Shown here piece after piece: positions 30,940 to 41,085 of a stretch of DNA of 64,000 nucleotides (positions are counted from its first letter, which is position 1; each line of letters begins with the position of its first letter). Position numbers and translations under genes: made by a program. The stretch is from Dyella terrae (GTDB taxonomy: Bacteria > Pseudomonadota > Gammaproteobacteria > Xanthomonadales > Rhodanobacteraceae), in assembly GCF_022394535.1 (NCBI RefSeq), contig NZ_CP089414.1:930001-994000 (forward strand). Reading direction: 5' to 3'. The notes below the pieces were generated by a model. The model did no database searches, was not told where the DNA came from, and saw only the letters and a list, made by a program, of their open reading frames with translations.

Positions 30940-33900
30940 CTACATTTGACGCCGTTCCGCACGCTGTTCCATCCAGTCATACAGCACAGGAAGCAGCAAC
31001 AAGGTGAGCAGGGTGGAGGTGATCAGGCCACCCACCACCACCGTAGCCAGGGGCCGCTGGGTTTCCGCGCCTACGCCACTGGAGAGCAGCATAGGCACCA
31101 GCCCCAGGATGGCCACGCTGGCCGTCATCAATACCGGCCGCAGGCGCAAGGCCGTGCCACGCACCACCGCGTCACGCACGCCCATGCCTTTGGCGCGCTG
31201 CTCGTTGAGGAAGCTCACCAGCACGATGCCGTTGAGCATCGCCACGCCAAACACGGCGATAAAGCCAATCGCCGAGGGCACGGACAGGTACTGCCCCGTG
31301 ACTGCCAACGCCACGATGCCGCCAATGGTGGCGAACGGCACATTGGCGAGGATAAGCGCCGCGTACTTCATCGAGTTAAACGCCGTATAGAGCAGGATAA
31401 AGATGAAGAAGATGGTGGCCGGCACGATCAATGACAGGCGCTTCAATGCGCGCTGCTGGTTCTCGAAGGCCCCACCCCACTCGGTGTAGTAGCCGGTGGG
31501 CAGCTTTACTTTCTGCGCGATGGCTGCGTTTGCCTCCCGCACGAAGCCGTCGATATCGCGGCCGCGCACGTCCATCTGGATCACCGCATAGCGCTGCAAC
31601 TGTTCGCGACGGATGAAGGAATACCCTTCGGCCTCTGTCACCTCGGCCACCTGCGAGAGTTGCACGATGGCGCCACCCGGTGATTGGATGGGAATGCGCT
31701 GGATGGCCTGCATGGAGCGCTTGTCCGCATCGTCCAGACGCACCGCGATGTCGAAACGCTTCACGCCATCGATCAGCGTGGTGACGGGCTCCCCGCCGAT
31801 ACCGTTGCGCACCACGGTGAGCACGTCATCCGCATTCAGGCCGTAACGCGCCAGCGCCTCGCGATCCACACGGATGCGTATCTGTGGCTTGCCCAGGTTG
31901 GCTTCCAGCGCCAGATCCGCTACCCCGGGCACGCCACCCAGCACGTCCTTGATGCGTGCACTCTGGCGATCGAGCTCGCCTAGGTCGTCGCCATAGAGCT
32001 TGAGCGCCAGCGTGGCGCGCACGCCCGAGATCAGCTCTTCGATACGCATCTGGATCGGCTGGGTGTAGCTCACTACGGCCGTTGGCAAAGCATCGGACAG
32101 TTCACGCTGCATGTCCGTCTCGATGCTCTCCAGCGTTTGCCCCTTGCGCCACTGCTCGCGCGGCTTCAGTGGCGTATACACCTCCATATAGTTCACATCC
32201 GCCGTCTCGCCCTTCTCGGCACGGCCGATCATGGCCAGCGTGGTATCCACCTCCGGGAACGACGCCTTGATGCGCTCGGCAACCTGTCGCGAGATCTCGA
32301 TGGACTCGTCGAGCGACGCGGAAGGAATGGAGGTGATGCGCCACATGATGGCGCCCTCCTTGAGATTGGGCATGAACTCTTTGCCCAGGAACGGGAACAG
32401 CGCAAGGCTGCCGAGCAGAGCGCCGCCCGCTATGCCCAACACCAGCCCGCGCCGCCGCAGCGACCAGGCCAGCACGGTGCCATAGAGTTTCTTTCAGGAA
32501 AGCCACGAGCCACGTGTCACGCTCTTCCTTCGGCTTGAGCACCAGTGCGGCAAGCACGGGGATCAGCGTCAAGGCGAGCAGCAGCGAACCGGCCATGGCG
32601 AAGCTGATGTTGAACGCCATCGGTTTGAACATCTTGCCCTCCAGCCCTTGCAGGCTGAACAGGGGCAGGAACACCACGATGATGATGACGATGGCGAACG
32701 TGATAGGCGTGGCCACTTCGCGCGCCGCCGCCAGTACGGCAGCGTTGCGATCTACCGGCAGGCCGTGCGCCTTACGCTCGGCCATGATGCGGAAGGCGTT
32801 TTCCACCATTACCACGGCGCCGTCCACCATCATGCCGATGCCGATAGCGAGGCCTGCCAGCGACATCAGGTTGGCCGACAGCCCCGCCTGCTCCATGCAG
32901 ATAAAAGCAATCAGCATGGCCAGCGGCAAGGCAACGACCACCACCAGCGCGCTGCGGAATTCGCCAAGGAACAGGAACAGCACAATGGCGACAAGGATGG
33001 AGCCTTCCACCAGCGCACGCACGGCCGTACCCACCGCCTTATTCACCAGGTCGGTGCGCTCATACACCGGCTTGACCACCACGCCCTCCGGCAACGCTTG
33101 CCGCACGGTGTCCAGCTTGGCCTTTACCGCATCGACCACGCTTTTCGCATTTTCGCCGATGCGCGCCAACGCCTGCCCCATCACCACTTCTTTGCCATCG
33201 CGGGTGACAGCACCTGTGCGTGGCGCACCGGCTTCTTCCACCGTGGCCACGTCACGTATGTAGACCGGCGTGCCGTCCTCGGTCTTCAGCACGATCTGGC
33301 CGATGTCGCGGGCGTTCTGCACCAACCCCAGTCCGCGCACGAGGTATTGCTCGCGCCCCACGTCGACGAAATTGCCGCCAACCTGAGCGTTATTGGCCTG
33401 CAAGGCCTCAATGACGTTCTTGAAGCCCAATCCATGCGCGATCAGCTTCATCGAATCGATGCGCACCTGATACTGCTTCTCTTGACCGCCCCACGAGGTG
33501 ACGTCATCCACACCGGGTGCGGTGCGCAGCATCAGGCGGATGGACCAATCCTGCAGGGTGCGCAGTGCACGGTCATCAGGGGCGCCTTTCAATGCATCGT
33601 CAGCGCGCTCCACCGTGTACCAGAACACCTGTCCCAGGCCCGAGGTGTTCGGCCCCATCTCCGGTTTGCCATAGCCGGCAGGCAACCGGTCCCCCACCTG
33701 CTGTAGGCGTTCATTGACCAGTTGGCGCGCAAAGTAGATGTCCATGTCGTCGCTGAAATACACGGAGACATAGGACAGGCCAAACAGGCTCACCGAGCGC
33801 ACTTCTTCCACCTTGGGCAAGCCGGCCAGCGCCGACTCCACCGGCGTGGTGAGCAGTTGCTCCACGTCCTCGGCGGCAAGGCCCGCCGCTTCGGTATAGA

Positions 33901-34048
33901 CATTCACCTGCACCGGCGTCACGTCAGGAAAGGCGTCGATGGGCAGCTTGCGCACGGCTTGGTAACCGAGCACACCAACAACGAGAAACGCGATGATGAC
34001 AAGCAGCTTGTAACGCAGCGAGAGTTCGACAAGACGTGCGAGCATCAT
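30940..34048 (-). pseudogene. Heavy-metal RND efflux pump (CzcA/CusA type) interrupted by a one-base frameshift
   Basis: The two frames together make a full-length HME-RND transporter of about 1035 residues. The N-terminal part has LRYKLLVIIAFLVVGVLGY, FPDVTPVQVNVYTEA, IGIGMMVDGAVVMVENAFR (the conserved Asp-Gly-Val in helix 4) and LIPVLAALVLKPKEERD. The C-terminal part begins LAWSLRRRGLVLGIAGG and includes FPFLGKEFMPNLKEGAIMWR and the last helices. The break lies at 32488-32490: one extra T (A on the coding strand) in a run of three. Removing it gives FLKELYGTVLAWSL without interruption. The ATG at 34048 overlaps the adaptor's stop. As read, the pump lacks its second half and cannot work; sequencing error is possible. 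Confidence 0.88.
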
Positions 34049-35127
34049 TCTTCTCCCAACTGCGAGCGCAGCAACCGCGCCTTGAGTGCAAAGGCGCCCT
34101 TGCTCACATAGGAGGCACCGGGCTTCAGGCCCTGGCGTATCTCCACCCAGCCGTCGCGCGTCTCACCGACGTCCACCGCGGTCGGTTCAAACGCAGCATT
34201 TCCGCTGGTGACGAAAACGGTGGATTGGTTTTGCAACAGCACCACCGATTCCGCCGGAACGGCAAGCACAGAGCGACCACCCACCGCGATGCGCGCATCG
34301 ACCAACTCGCCGGGATGCAGCAAGTCGCGACTGTTGTCCACCGCAATGCGCACGGGCACAGTGCGGGTCTTTTCATCGGTCTGGTGTGAGCGTTGCACCA
34401 CCTTGCCAGGCAAGCTCTGCCCGTGAATCAGAACGCGCGCCGCATTGCCTTGCGCGACGCGCTCGGCCTCCGCTGGCGGCATGCGCGCCTCCACCCACAC
34501 GGAGTCTTCTTTCACCAGCGTGAATAACATGCGCCCCGCATCGACCCGCTCACCCACCAGGAACGAGTCGGTGGTGATGCGGCCATCGGTGGGTGCAAGC
34601 AGTTCGTAACTTCCATCCGCTTTCGCCGAACCCGCACGCAAGACGCCCTGAATCTGCCCGTCGGACAGACCATAGGCGCGCAGCCGTGCACGAGCCTGAT
34701 CCCGCTGCACCTGCACTTCGGTATAGCGGCGCCCGGATACCGCCTGCGGCCCCAACGAGGACACGCGCCGCCATTCCTGCTCGGCCACGATGAGCGCACC
34801 CTGTGTTTCCGCGACTTGCACACTGGACAACACGACCAGCGGCTGACCCGCTTTCACCACGTCGCCGAGCTTCACCTTGCGCGACAACACCATCGATTCA
34901 ATGCGTGGTGACACCAGCACAGTCGAATAGGCATCAACCTTCACTTCGCCCGGCGACTTGATCTCGTCGGCAAGCTCGCGGGTGGTCAGTCTTGAAACGA
35001 CAATGCCTGCCTCCTGCACGGCACGTGCATCGAGCGCGAGCGGATTCCCCGCCTGTTGCGCCGAGACGTTCGCGGCGGTGACGGCCAACGCCAGCGCGCA
35101 GGCAGCATAGATGGATAGGCGAATCAT
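34045..35127 (-). CDS. RND efflux periplasmic adaptor (CzcB/CusB-type membrane fusion protein)
   Basis: The 360-aa protein has a signal peptide (MIRLSIYAACALALAVTAANVSA). A barrel-sandwich half follows (VLVSPRIESMVLSRKVKLGDVVKAGQPLVVLSS), then a helical hairpin and the second lipoyl half (YELLAPTDGRITT, LVGERVDAGRMLFTLV). Beta-barrel strands come after (VWVEARMPPAEAERV, TVPVRIAVDNS) and a membrane-proximal domain. It bridges the pump and the TolC-like channel. It overlaps both neighbours through ATGA junctions (35124-35127 and 34045-34048), showing translational coupling. It is intact despite the frameshifted pump. Confidence 0.9.
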   Translation of the reverse strand: MIRLSIYAACALALAVTAANVSAQQAGNPLALDARAVQEAGIVVSRLTTRELADEIKSPGEVKVDAYSTVLVSPRIESMVLSRKVKLGDVVKAGQPLVVLSSVQVAETQGALIVAEQEWRRVSSLGPQAVSGRRYTEVQVQRDQARARLRAYGLSDGQIQGVLRAGSAKADGSYELLAPTDGRITTDSFLVGERVDAGRMLFTLVKEDSVWVEARMPPAEAERVAQGNAARVLIHGQSLPGKVVQRSHQTDEKTRTVPVRIAVDNSRDLLHPGELVDARIAVGGRSVLAVPAESVVLLQNQSTVFVTSGNAAFEPTAVDVGETRDGWVEIRQGLKPGASYVSKGAFALKARLLRSQLGEE

Positions 35128-36392
35128 GGAGCAGCTTCCTGTGTGCGGCCGTCGAGCCAGTCCGTCAGGCGGCCGGCAGCGGTGAGGTAGTCGAACCAGG
35201 CCTGCCAAGCTTGGCTTTCGAGTGCGAGCGCGGAAAGCGCGGTGTCCAGGCTCTGCTTGAGCTGGATGAGGTAGTCGGAGGTGCTGATCTCCCCTGCTCG
35301 CCAGAGCTTTTCGAGCAAGGCGGCGCGATCGTCGAAGGCGGCGGCACGCCCTTGGCTGAAAGCCTGTCCCGAGTCGCGCAGTGCGTCATAGCGCGCCTGG
35401 GCCTCGCGCAGTGATGCGCGACTCGCCAGTTGCCGGGAGCGCACGGTCGCCGCAGCCGCACCCGCCTCAGCGAGTGCCGCGTCGACCTCGGCGCGGCCGC
35501 TGTTGAGTACGGGTAATGGAATGGTCACGCTGAGGCCGATCACCTGATCGGTCGTTACGCCGGTGCGGACGCGGCCACCGGTAAGGCTGACGGTGGGATC
35601 GGGGATACGTGCTCGCCTGGCCACATCGATACCAGCCTGTGCAGCCGCCTCATCGGCCCGCGCTTTGAGCAGCTCGGGCCGGTCATCCATTGATAGCGGC
35701 ACAATGCTGTTCGACAGCGGCGGCAGCCCTGCCGGCAAAGGCGGCGGTGACTTCACCTCATCACCGGCAATGGCTTCGAGCGACGCAAGCGTCGCCGCCT
35801 CATTGCCGGCCAGCGACGCCTGCTGGATCTGGGCTTCACCCAAGGCCAGCGCTGCCAGATCGCGCTCAGGACTACTGATGTCACCCACTGCCAGGCGTTC
35901 CGCTGCCAGCGCATCAAAACGGCGCATCAGTTCAACACGATGCGCGCCCAGCTCACGCTGACGCCCCGCCAGCGCAGCGCCAGACCAGGCCTTCAACCAG
36001 CGCGACGCGACCTCCCTTCGCAGGAGCTCATAGGTCGCCTCGCGACTGCGCCATTCGGCATCCGCCTGCGAGGTGCGCGCACGCCGCTTGCCTGACAGAT
36101 CCAGTGGTAGCGAAAGGCCAGCGGTGCGTCGGTCAACGTCGGCGTTCTCGGCATCGAGCGACAACGACGGGTTGTAAACAGGTTGCGACGCCGCGCGAAC
36201 CCGCGCCTGCGCAGCCTCGACGTCGGCACGGGCGGCCTGGACCTCGGGACTCGCGCCCCATATGGCACGCACTGCACCCTGGAGCGGCGAAGCGACGACG
36301 GGCGTCGCCGCACCGTCGCCGGGCGAAGCCACAACGGTCGCGGCGCATAACAAGCAGGCAGCCCCCACAAGGGCTGCACGTAGAAAAGACAT
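35124..36392 (-). CDS. TolC family outer-membrane efflux protein (CzcC/CusC-type)
   Basis: The 422-aa protein starts with a signal peptide (MSFLRAALVGAACLLCAATVVA). It has two OEP repeats, each with long Ala-rich helices (VQAARADVEAAQARVRAASQ; ARADEAAAQAGIDVARRARIPDPTVSL) around a strand pair, ending in LIQLKQSLDTALSALALES. It forms the trimeric channel that passes metal ions exported by the RND pump. ATG 36392 has AGGAG eight bases upstream. It is the first of three overlapping structural genes. Confidence 0.9.
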   Translation of the reverse strand: MSFLRAALVGAACLLCAATVVASPGDGAATPVVASPLQGAVRAIWGASPEVQAARADVEAAQARVRAASQPVYNPSLSLDAENADVDRRTAGLSLPLDLSGKRRARTSQADAEWRSREATYELLRREVASRWLKAWSGAALAGRQRELGAHRVELMRRFDALAAERLAVGDISSPERDLAALALGEAQIQQASLAGNEAATLASLEAIAGDEVKSPPPLPAGLPPLSNSIVPLSMDDRPELLKARADEAAAQAGIDVARRARIPDPTVSLTGGRVRTGVTTDQVIGLSVTIPLPVLNSGRAEVDAALAEAGAAAATVRSRQLASRASLREAQARYDALRDSGQAFSQGRAAAFDDRAALLEKLWRAGEISTSDYLIQLKQSLDTALSALALESQAWQAWFDYLTAAGRLTDWLDGRTQEAAP

Positions 36393-36457
36393 GGAAAAAT
36401 CTCCTGAAAACGATCACAGCGAATGCACCCGTGAGGGCGCACGTCAGGCGGTCGTTG

Positions 36458-36841
36458 TCAGGCGATGGGTGGGCGCAGAAGCGAGCGCGTCGCGTCGGGC
36501 ACGCGGCCTGCGTCAATGGAGGGGATGGCGAACGATGCCTCAGGCACGCCAACGGCCAGTGCAATGGAAACGGGCAACGTGGCGGCATGCGCACAGGCGC
36601 AATGGCAGGACTCGCCTTCGCCCAGCAGGCAGTCGGCGTCGGCCCCCTGTGTCATGGGGGCAGCCTCGGCTGACATGGTTACGGAAGCATACGTCTGCGC
36701 CCGGAACGTGTCGCGCTCGCCGCCATCAGCGAGGCACACGGCACCGCTGACCAGCTTGATCAGCAGCACAGCCACCACCAATACCCACAGGCCGCGATGG
36801 CGGCGCAGGCGACTCAGCAGTGGCAGGGAACGGGGTGACAT
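36458..36841 (-). CDS. Small membrane-anchored Cys/His protein at the head of the metal efflux operon
   Basis: The 127-aa protein has an Arg-rich start, a membrane helix (LWVLVVAVLLIKLVSGAVC, about residues 18-36), and an external segment with CLLGEGESCHCACAHAA. Five Cys/His residues in that segment (C79, H80, C81, C83, H85) could bind metal. The C-terminus ends RPPIA, as in small proteins heading czc-type operons (CzcI-like). A sensing or accessory role in metal resistance is inferred. It lies 65 bp before the TolC-like gene. ATG 36841 was preferred over TTG 36862. Confidence 0.6.
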   Translation of the reverse strand: MSPRSLPLLSRLRRHRGLWVLVVAVLLIKLVSGAVCLADGGERDTFRAQTYASVTMSAEAAPMTQGADADCLLGEGESCHCACAHAATLPVSIALAVGVPEASFAIPSIDAGRVPDATRSLLRPPIA

Positions 36842-36953
36842 AGGCCGAATGCTAAGGAACAAGCCACGTGTTAGACAATTTCATTCGTGGCGTGACACGT
36901 TCGTGACGCCACCCGAACGCACCTCGTGCAGGAAATACGCATATTTCTGCACT

Positions 36954-39900
36954 ATGACGGCCATCGCCGTGGCTATCATGTCGCGGCGTAGTCGGGGGTG
37001 GAGTCCGCAAGTGGCGCAACGGCTGGGGCGAGCAAGCAAGCAGGTTGTCCAGGAAAGCGCGACGTTCTTCGGCGCCCATCGTTCGCGATGGAATGCGGCG
37101 CGGATGGTGGCGCTGCTATGCCTGCTGATCCTGCCGGCGCTGTGCCTGGGCAGCGATAAGGACCCGTGGGCGCCGTTCGATGCACCCTGGTTCGATCGGA
37201 TCGGGGTCAACGACGGCCTGCCACATTCCATCACCACCACGCTCGAGCAGGATCGGCGCGGACTGATCTGGATCGGCACGCTTTCTGGCCTGGTGCGCTA
37301 CGACGGCTACCGCATGCAGGTCTTCACGGCCGCGGGCGGCAAGGCCGACATTCCCGACGCCTATGTGCGCTGCCTGCTCACGCTGCCGGACGGCGGCCTG
37401 CTGGTGGGCACCAATGCCGGCGGCCTGAGCCGCCTCAATCCGCTCGACAACACTTTCCATAATTACCCGGTGGGTCGTGGTGGCACCAGCGACAGGAAGA
37501 TCTACGCCATGGCGCCAGACGGCAGCCGCGGTGTATGGATCGCCACGGAACGTGGCATCGACTACCTGGACCTCGCCAACAATCGCATCACGGCGGTGCC
37601 GTTGAGCGAGGGCATGTCGCCGCGCAGCTTCAGCATTCTGCAGGATCGCGAGGGCAACCTTTGGGCGGGCAACAACAGCGGCCTGTTCGTCCGTCACGCA
37701 GGCGACACTCATTTCGCGCGCGCGGAGCATCCCGCAAATGACAGCAATGTCGATGCAGTGCTGAGCGACGGCATCTGGGCTCTGCTCGAAGACCGCGAGG
37801 GTCGGCTGTGGGTGGGCAGCACGCAATCCGGCGCGGCCTATCGGGATGCCGCGGGCCATTGGCACGCCATTGCCGGCTTCAGCGGCTACCAGCGCGATCA
37901 CGCGCGTCGCGCCACCGTGCGCGCCTTCAACGAAATGGCGAGCGACACGATCTGGATCGCCACGGATGGCGACGGCGTACTCGCCTACGACGTGAACGCA
38001 GGCACTTTGCACGCTGTCGCCCATGACACCGCCCGACCCTCCTCACTTCCCGGTGATTCGGTGCGCGACCTGCTGCAGGACAACTCGGGAAATGTATGGG
38101 TCGCCACCGACCTTGGCGTGGCACGCTACGACCCCGATGCCCGCAAGGCGTTCGCGCTGCAGCCATCGACCAGCGATGATCGCTCGCTGGCGAACACCAA
38201 CGTACGCGGCATCTTCGTGGACAGTCGCCAGCGCATATGGCTGGGCATGAGCTCCGGGCGCATCGACGTCATCGACCTTTCGGCCGGCGCCATCCGTCAT
38301 CTCGAGCTCAACGGCGTGCAGACACGCCGCGACGTGCAGGCATTCACCGAAATGCCGGATGGCACCATCTGGGTCGGCACGCAGGGCTTGGCGAAAATCG
38401 ACCCCGACACGCTGGCCGTCCACGGCTCGGCCATTCCGGAGATGGACGACAAGCCGGTGTTGCACCTGCTGCCCGATGACGACCACCTGCTGATCGCCAC
38501 CTACGACGGCGTCTACCGCTACGACACGCATACGCGGGCGTTGGCGCATTTCAACCACGATGCCAACGACACCGGCAGTCTCGCCAGCGACACGGTGCGC
38601 CGTATTGCGCGCATCGACGACGACATTTGGTACGTGACCGGACGAGGCATCAGCATCGCGACCAGTCCGCTGCAGACTCGCAACTTCGAAAACCTGCTCC
38701 ATCGCCCTGGCGACAACACCAGTCTGCCGAACAACCTCGCCAGCTCCATCGCCATGGACCCGCAAGGCAACCTGCTCGTTGGCACTTATGGAGGCCTGGC
38801 CATACTGCAGCCGCGCAGCGCGGGTGATCCTTACCGGTTCACCACCATCGGCGTGGCCAATGGACTGCCCAGCGAAAACGTCAACGCCGTACAACCGGAC
38901 GATTACGGCAATCCGTGGGTGAGCCTGTCCAACGGCCTGGCGATGATCGACGCCAATACCCATACCGTGCACACCCTCGGCGTGCGCGACGGCCTGCGCA
39001 TCTCCAGCTACGTCTACGCGGCAGCGGCGCGCGCGCCGGGTGGCGAGCTGATGTTCGGCGGGCTGGGCGGGCTCACTGTCGTGCGCCCGTCATGGCAGCC
39101 CCGTGACGAACCCGATGCAGCACTGGCCATCACCTATGCGGCGGTCAACGGCGCACCACTGGCCTTTGGCAGGCTGCCCCGGAACGGTGAGTCGCTGGCC
39201 ATACGCTCGCGCAATCGCAGCCTGCGCGTGGATTTTGCCCTGCTCGATTACGAGGCTCCGCCCGAGACCAGCTACAGCTATCGCATGGAGGGCTTTGACG
39301 AGGACTGGATCGACATCCCGCACGGCGGCCTGCCTACGGCGATCTACACCAACCTGCCCCACGGCGACTACAAGCTCCGCTTGCGCGCGCAGACGCACGG
39401 CATGCAGCCGCACCTGATCGAGTCGACCGTCGACGTCAGTGTCGAACCGCGCTGGTACGAGACCATCCAGGCACTGGTCGCCGCCGGCATCCTGGCCCTC
39501 GTGGCGATTGTCGGCGTCATCCAGTTGCGCACCCTCTATCTGCGCCGACAAGCCAGGCAACTGCAACACCAGATCGATCTGCGCACGCAGGATCTGCTAG
39601 TCGCCAACAAGCGACTGGACGAACTGGCCAATACCGATGCGCTCACCGGCGCATGCAATCGGCGACGACTCTTGGAGCTAGCCGAGGAAGTGCGCGCGCA
39701 AAGCCCGGACGGCCAAGCCTGCATCGCCCTGCTCGACCTGGACCGCTTCAAGCGAATCAACGATACCTACGGCCACCTCGCCGGCGACGCCGTGATCCGC
39801 CACGCCTGCCGGATCATGCAGGAGCAGAGCCGCGACACCGACATTATCGGCCGCTACGGCGGCGAGGAGCTGCTGGCCTGCCTGCCCGCAAGCACCCTGG

Positions 39901-40109
39901 AACAAGGCATGGTGGCCGCGGAACGCATTCGCAGCGCGCTGGCGGAGCAACCACTGACCCATGACGGGCAGACCATCGTGGTCACGGTCAGCATTGGCGT
40001 GGCCGCGTATCGCGCGGGAGAAACCCTGTCGCAATGGCTGACCCGCGCCGACGGTGCGCTGTACGAAGCCAAGCATGGCGGCCGCAATCGCTGCGTCGCC
40101 GCATCGTGA
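36954..40109 (+). CDS. Two-component-type beta-propeller sensor with C-terminal GGDEF (diguanylate cyclase)
   Basis: The roughly 1050-aa protein has a hydrophobic export segment (MVALLCLLILPALCLG) and then about fourteen propeller repeats of the Reg_prop type (GLIWIGTLSGLVRYDG, GVWIATERGIDYLD, GRLWVGST, TIWIATDGDGVLAYD and so on). A Y_Y_Y domain follows (YSYRMEGFDEDWID), then one membrane helix near 836-858, a short coiled coil, and a GGDEF domain (NTDALTGACNRRRL, LDLDRFKRINDTYGHLAGD, RYGGEELLA at about 967-975, ADGALYEAKHGGRN). The catalytic GGEEL is intact, so it should make cyclic-di-GMP in response to a periplasmic signal. Start is uncertain: ATG 36954, 36978 or 37104. It is divergent from the metal efflux operon. 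Confidence 0.88.
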   Translation: MTAIAVAIMSRRSRGWSPQVAQRLGRASKQVVQESATFFGAHRSRWNAARMVALLCLLILPALCLGSDKDPWAPFDAPWFDRIGVNDGLPHSITTTLEQDRRGLIWIGTLSGLVRYDGYRMQVFTAAGGKADIPDAYVRCLLTLPDGGLLVGTNAGGLSRLNPLDNTFHNYPVGRGGTSDRKIYAMAPDGSRGVWIATERGIDYLDLANNRITAVPLSEGMSPRSFSILQDREGNLWAGNNSGLFVRHAGDTHFARAEHPANDSNVDAVLSDGIWALLEDREGRLWVGSTQSGAAYRDAAGHWHAIAGFSGYQRDHARRATVRAFNEMASDTIWIATDGDGVLAYDVNAGTLHAVAHDTARPSSLPGDSVRDLLQDNSGNVWVATDLGVARYDPDARKAFALQPSTSDDRSLANTNVRGIFVDSRQRIWLGMSSGRIDVIDLSAGAIRHLELNGVQTRRDVQAFTEMPDGTIWVGTQGLAKIDPDTLAVHGSAIPEMDDKPVLHLLPDDDHLLIATYDGVYRYDTHTRALAHFNHDANDTGSLASDTVRRIARIDDDIWYVTGRGISIATSPLQTRNFENLLHRPGDNTSLPNNLASSIAMDPQGNLLVGTYGGLAILQPRSAGDPYRFTTIGVANGLPSENVNAVQPDDYGNPWVSLSNGLAMIDANTHTVHTLGVRDGLRISSYVYAAAARAPGGELMFGGLGGLTVVRPSWQPRDEPDAALAITYAAVNGAPLAFGRLPRNGESLAIRSRNRSLRVDFALLDYEAPPETSYSYRMEGFDEDWIDIPHGGLPTAIYTNLPHGDYKLRLRAQTHGMQPHLIESTVDVSVEPRWYETIQALVAAGILALVAIVGVIQLRTLYLRRQARQLQHQIDLRTQDLLVANKRLDELANTDALTGACNRRRLLELAEEVRAQSPDGQACIALLDLDRFKRINDTYGHLAGDAVIRHACRIMQEQSRDTDIIGRYGGEELLACLPASTLEQGMVAAERIRSALAEQPLTHDGQTIVVTVSIGVAAYRAGETLSQWLTRADGALYEAKHGGRNRCVAAS

Positions 40110-40208
40110 GGCGCACGCTCAGTTCAAGTGCCGTGCCGGTACATGGTGTAGCCGGCTACTCGCAGGACACATTCAAGCTCACCGCAACGGCTGACGCAGG
40201 CGTCCCGC

Positions 40209-40868
40209 TCAGTTCTTGATCGGTTGCGTCTGGATCACCGGCGCATCGCCGATCACGTCGGTGCCCGGCGGCGGCACGAAGTTGAAGGTTTCCGGCGAAA
40301 TGGCCACGTTGCGATGCCAGTCGGAGAAGCGGATGTCGGTGACAGCGCCCAGTTGGTCGCGGAAGACCATGCGTGCCAGGCCGTTGGCATCGAAACCGAG
40401 ATCGGCGTAGTCGAACTGCGGATCCTTCGCCTTGGAGGTCAGGCGCAGCCAGTTCAGGCCGTCGTGATCACCCTGCTCGACCGCATTGAAGTCCTTGTCC
40501 ATCTGCTTCACGTCGGTAAGCACGGTCAGCGGACTATGCGACTCCTCCGAGCTCTGCACGCGTACCGTCACCTGCTCCAAATCCGGGTCGTACAGCCACA
40601 CACGGCTGCCGTCGGCCACGATGGTCTGCTTGGACGGCGCCAATGTTTCCCAGCGGAACTGACGCGGAGCCTCAAGCGCGAGCGTGCCGTTGCTGGGCTT
40701 GCCTGCGTTGCCGTTGGCGTCCTTCAGGGTCTGCGAGAAGTTGCCGGTCAGCGAATGCATGCCGTTGGTGAAGGCGTCGAGTTTGCTGCGCGCCGGGCCA
40801 GCGGCCATGGCGAAACTGCTGACGGATAGTGCGACAGTGGCTGCAGCCAGGAGAAGCAAGCGTTTCAT
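40209..40868 (-). CDS. lolA: Outer-membrane lipoprotein carrier protein LolA
   Basis: The 219-aa periplasmic chaperone shuttles lipoproteins from LolCDE to LolB. It has a signal peptide (MKRLLLLAAATVALSVSSFA), followed by SLTGNFSQTLKDANG, the typical GTLALEAPRQFRWE and VADGSRVWLYDPDLEQVTVR, and NFVPPPGTDVIGD near the C-terminus. ATG 40868 has AAGG upstream. It lies after ftsK on the same strand with a REP doublet between; the pair is conserved in many gammaproteobacteria. Confidence 0.95.
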   Translation of the reverse strand: MKRLLLLAAATVALSVSSFAMAAGPARSKLDAFTNGMHSLTGNFSQTLKDANGNAGKPSNGTLALEAPRQFRWETLAPSKQTIVADGSRVWLYDPDLEQVTVRVQSSEESHSPLTVLTDVKQMDKDFNAVEQGDHDGLNWLRLTSKAKDPQFDYADLGFDANGLARMVFRDQLGAVTDIRFSDWHRNVAISPETFNFVPPPGTDVIGDAPVIQTQPIKN

Positions 40869-40956
40869 GGATGCCTTGTAAGTGAGGCGATTGAACGAAT
40901 TGTGCGACCAGAAGGCTTAACAGTGAATCCCGTCTGACGCCGCGAAGCCTTTAGAG

Positions 40957-41074
40957 CGTCATTCCGGCGCAGGCCGGAATCCAGTAACCGTAAGGCGCAA
41001 TCTTCGCCAAAGATGGAGGCATGGCGACAATCGAGCAGCTTCGCCACTGGATTCCGGCCTGCGCCGGAATGACG
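40957..41074. repeat. REP doublet between ftsK and lolA
   Basis: GTCATTCCGGCGCAGGCCGG with AATCCAGTA at 40958-40986 faces its reverse complement at 41045-41074, with about 58 bp between. Each copy folds on itself (CCGGCGCAGGCCGG). It is the same subtype as the element at 45991. Confidence 0.8.
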
Positions 41075-41085
41075 AGCAAAACCTG

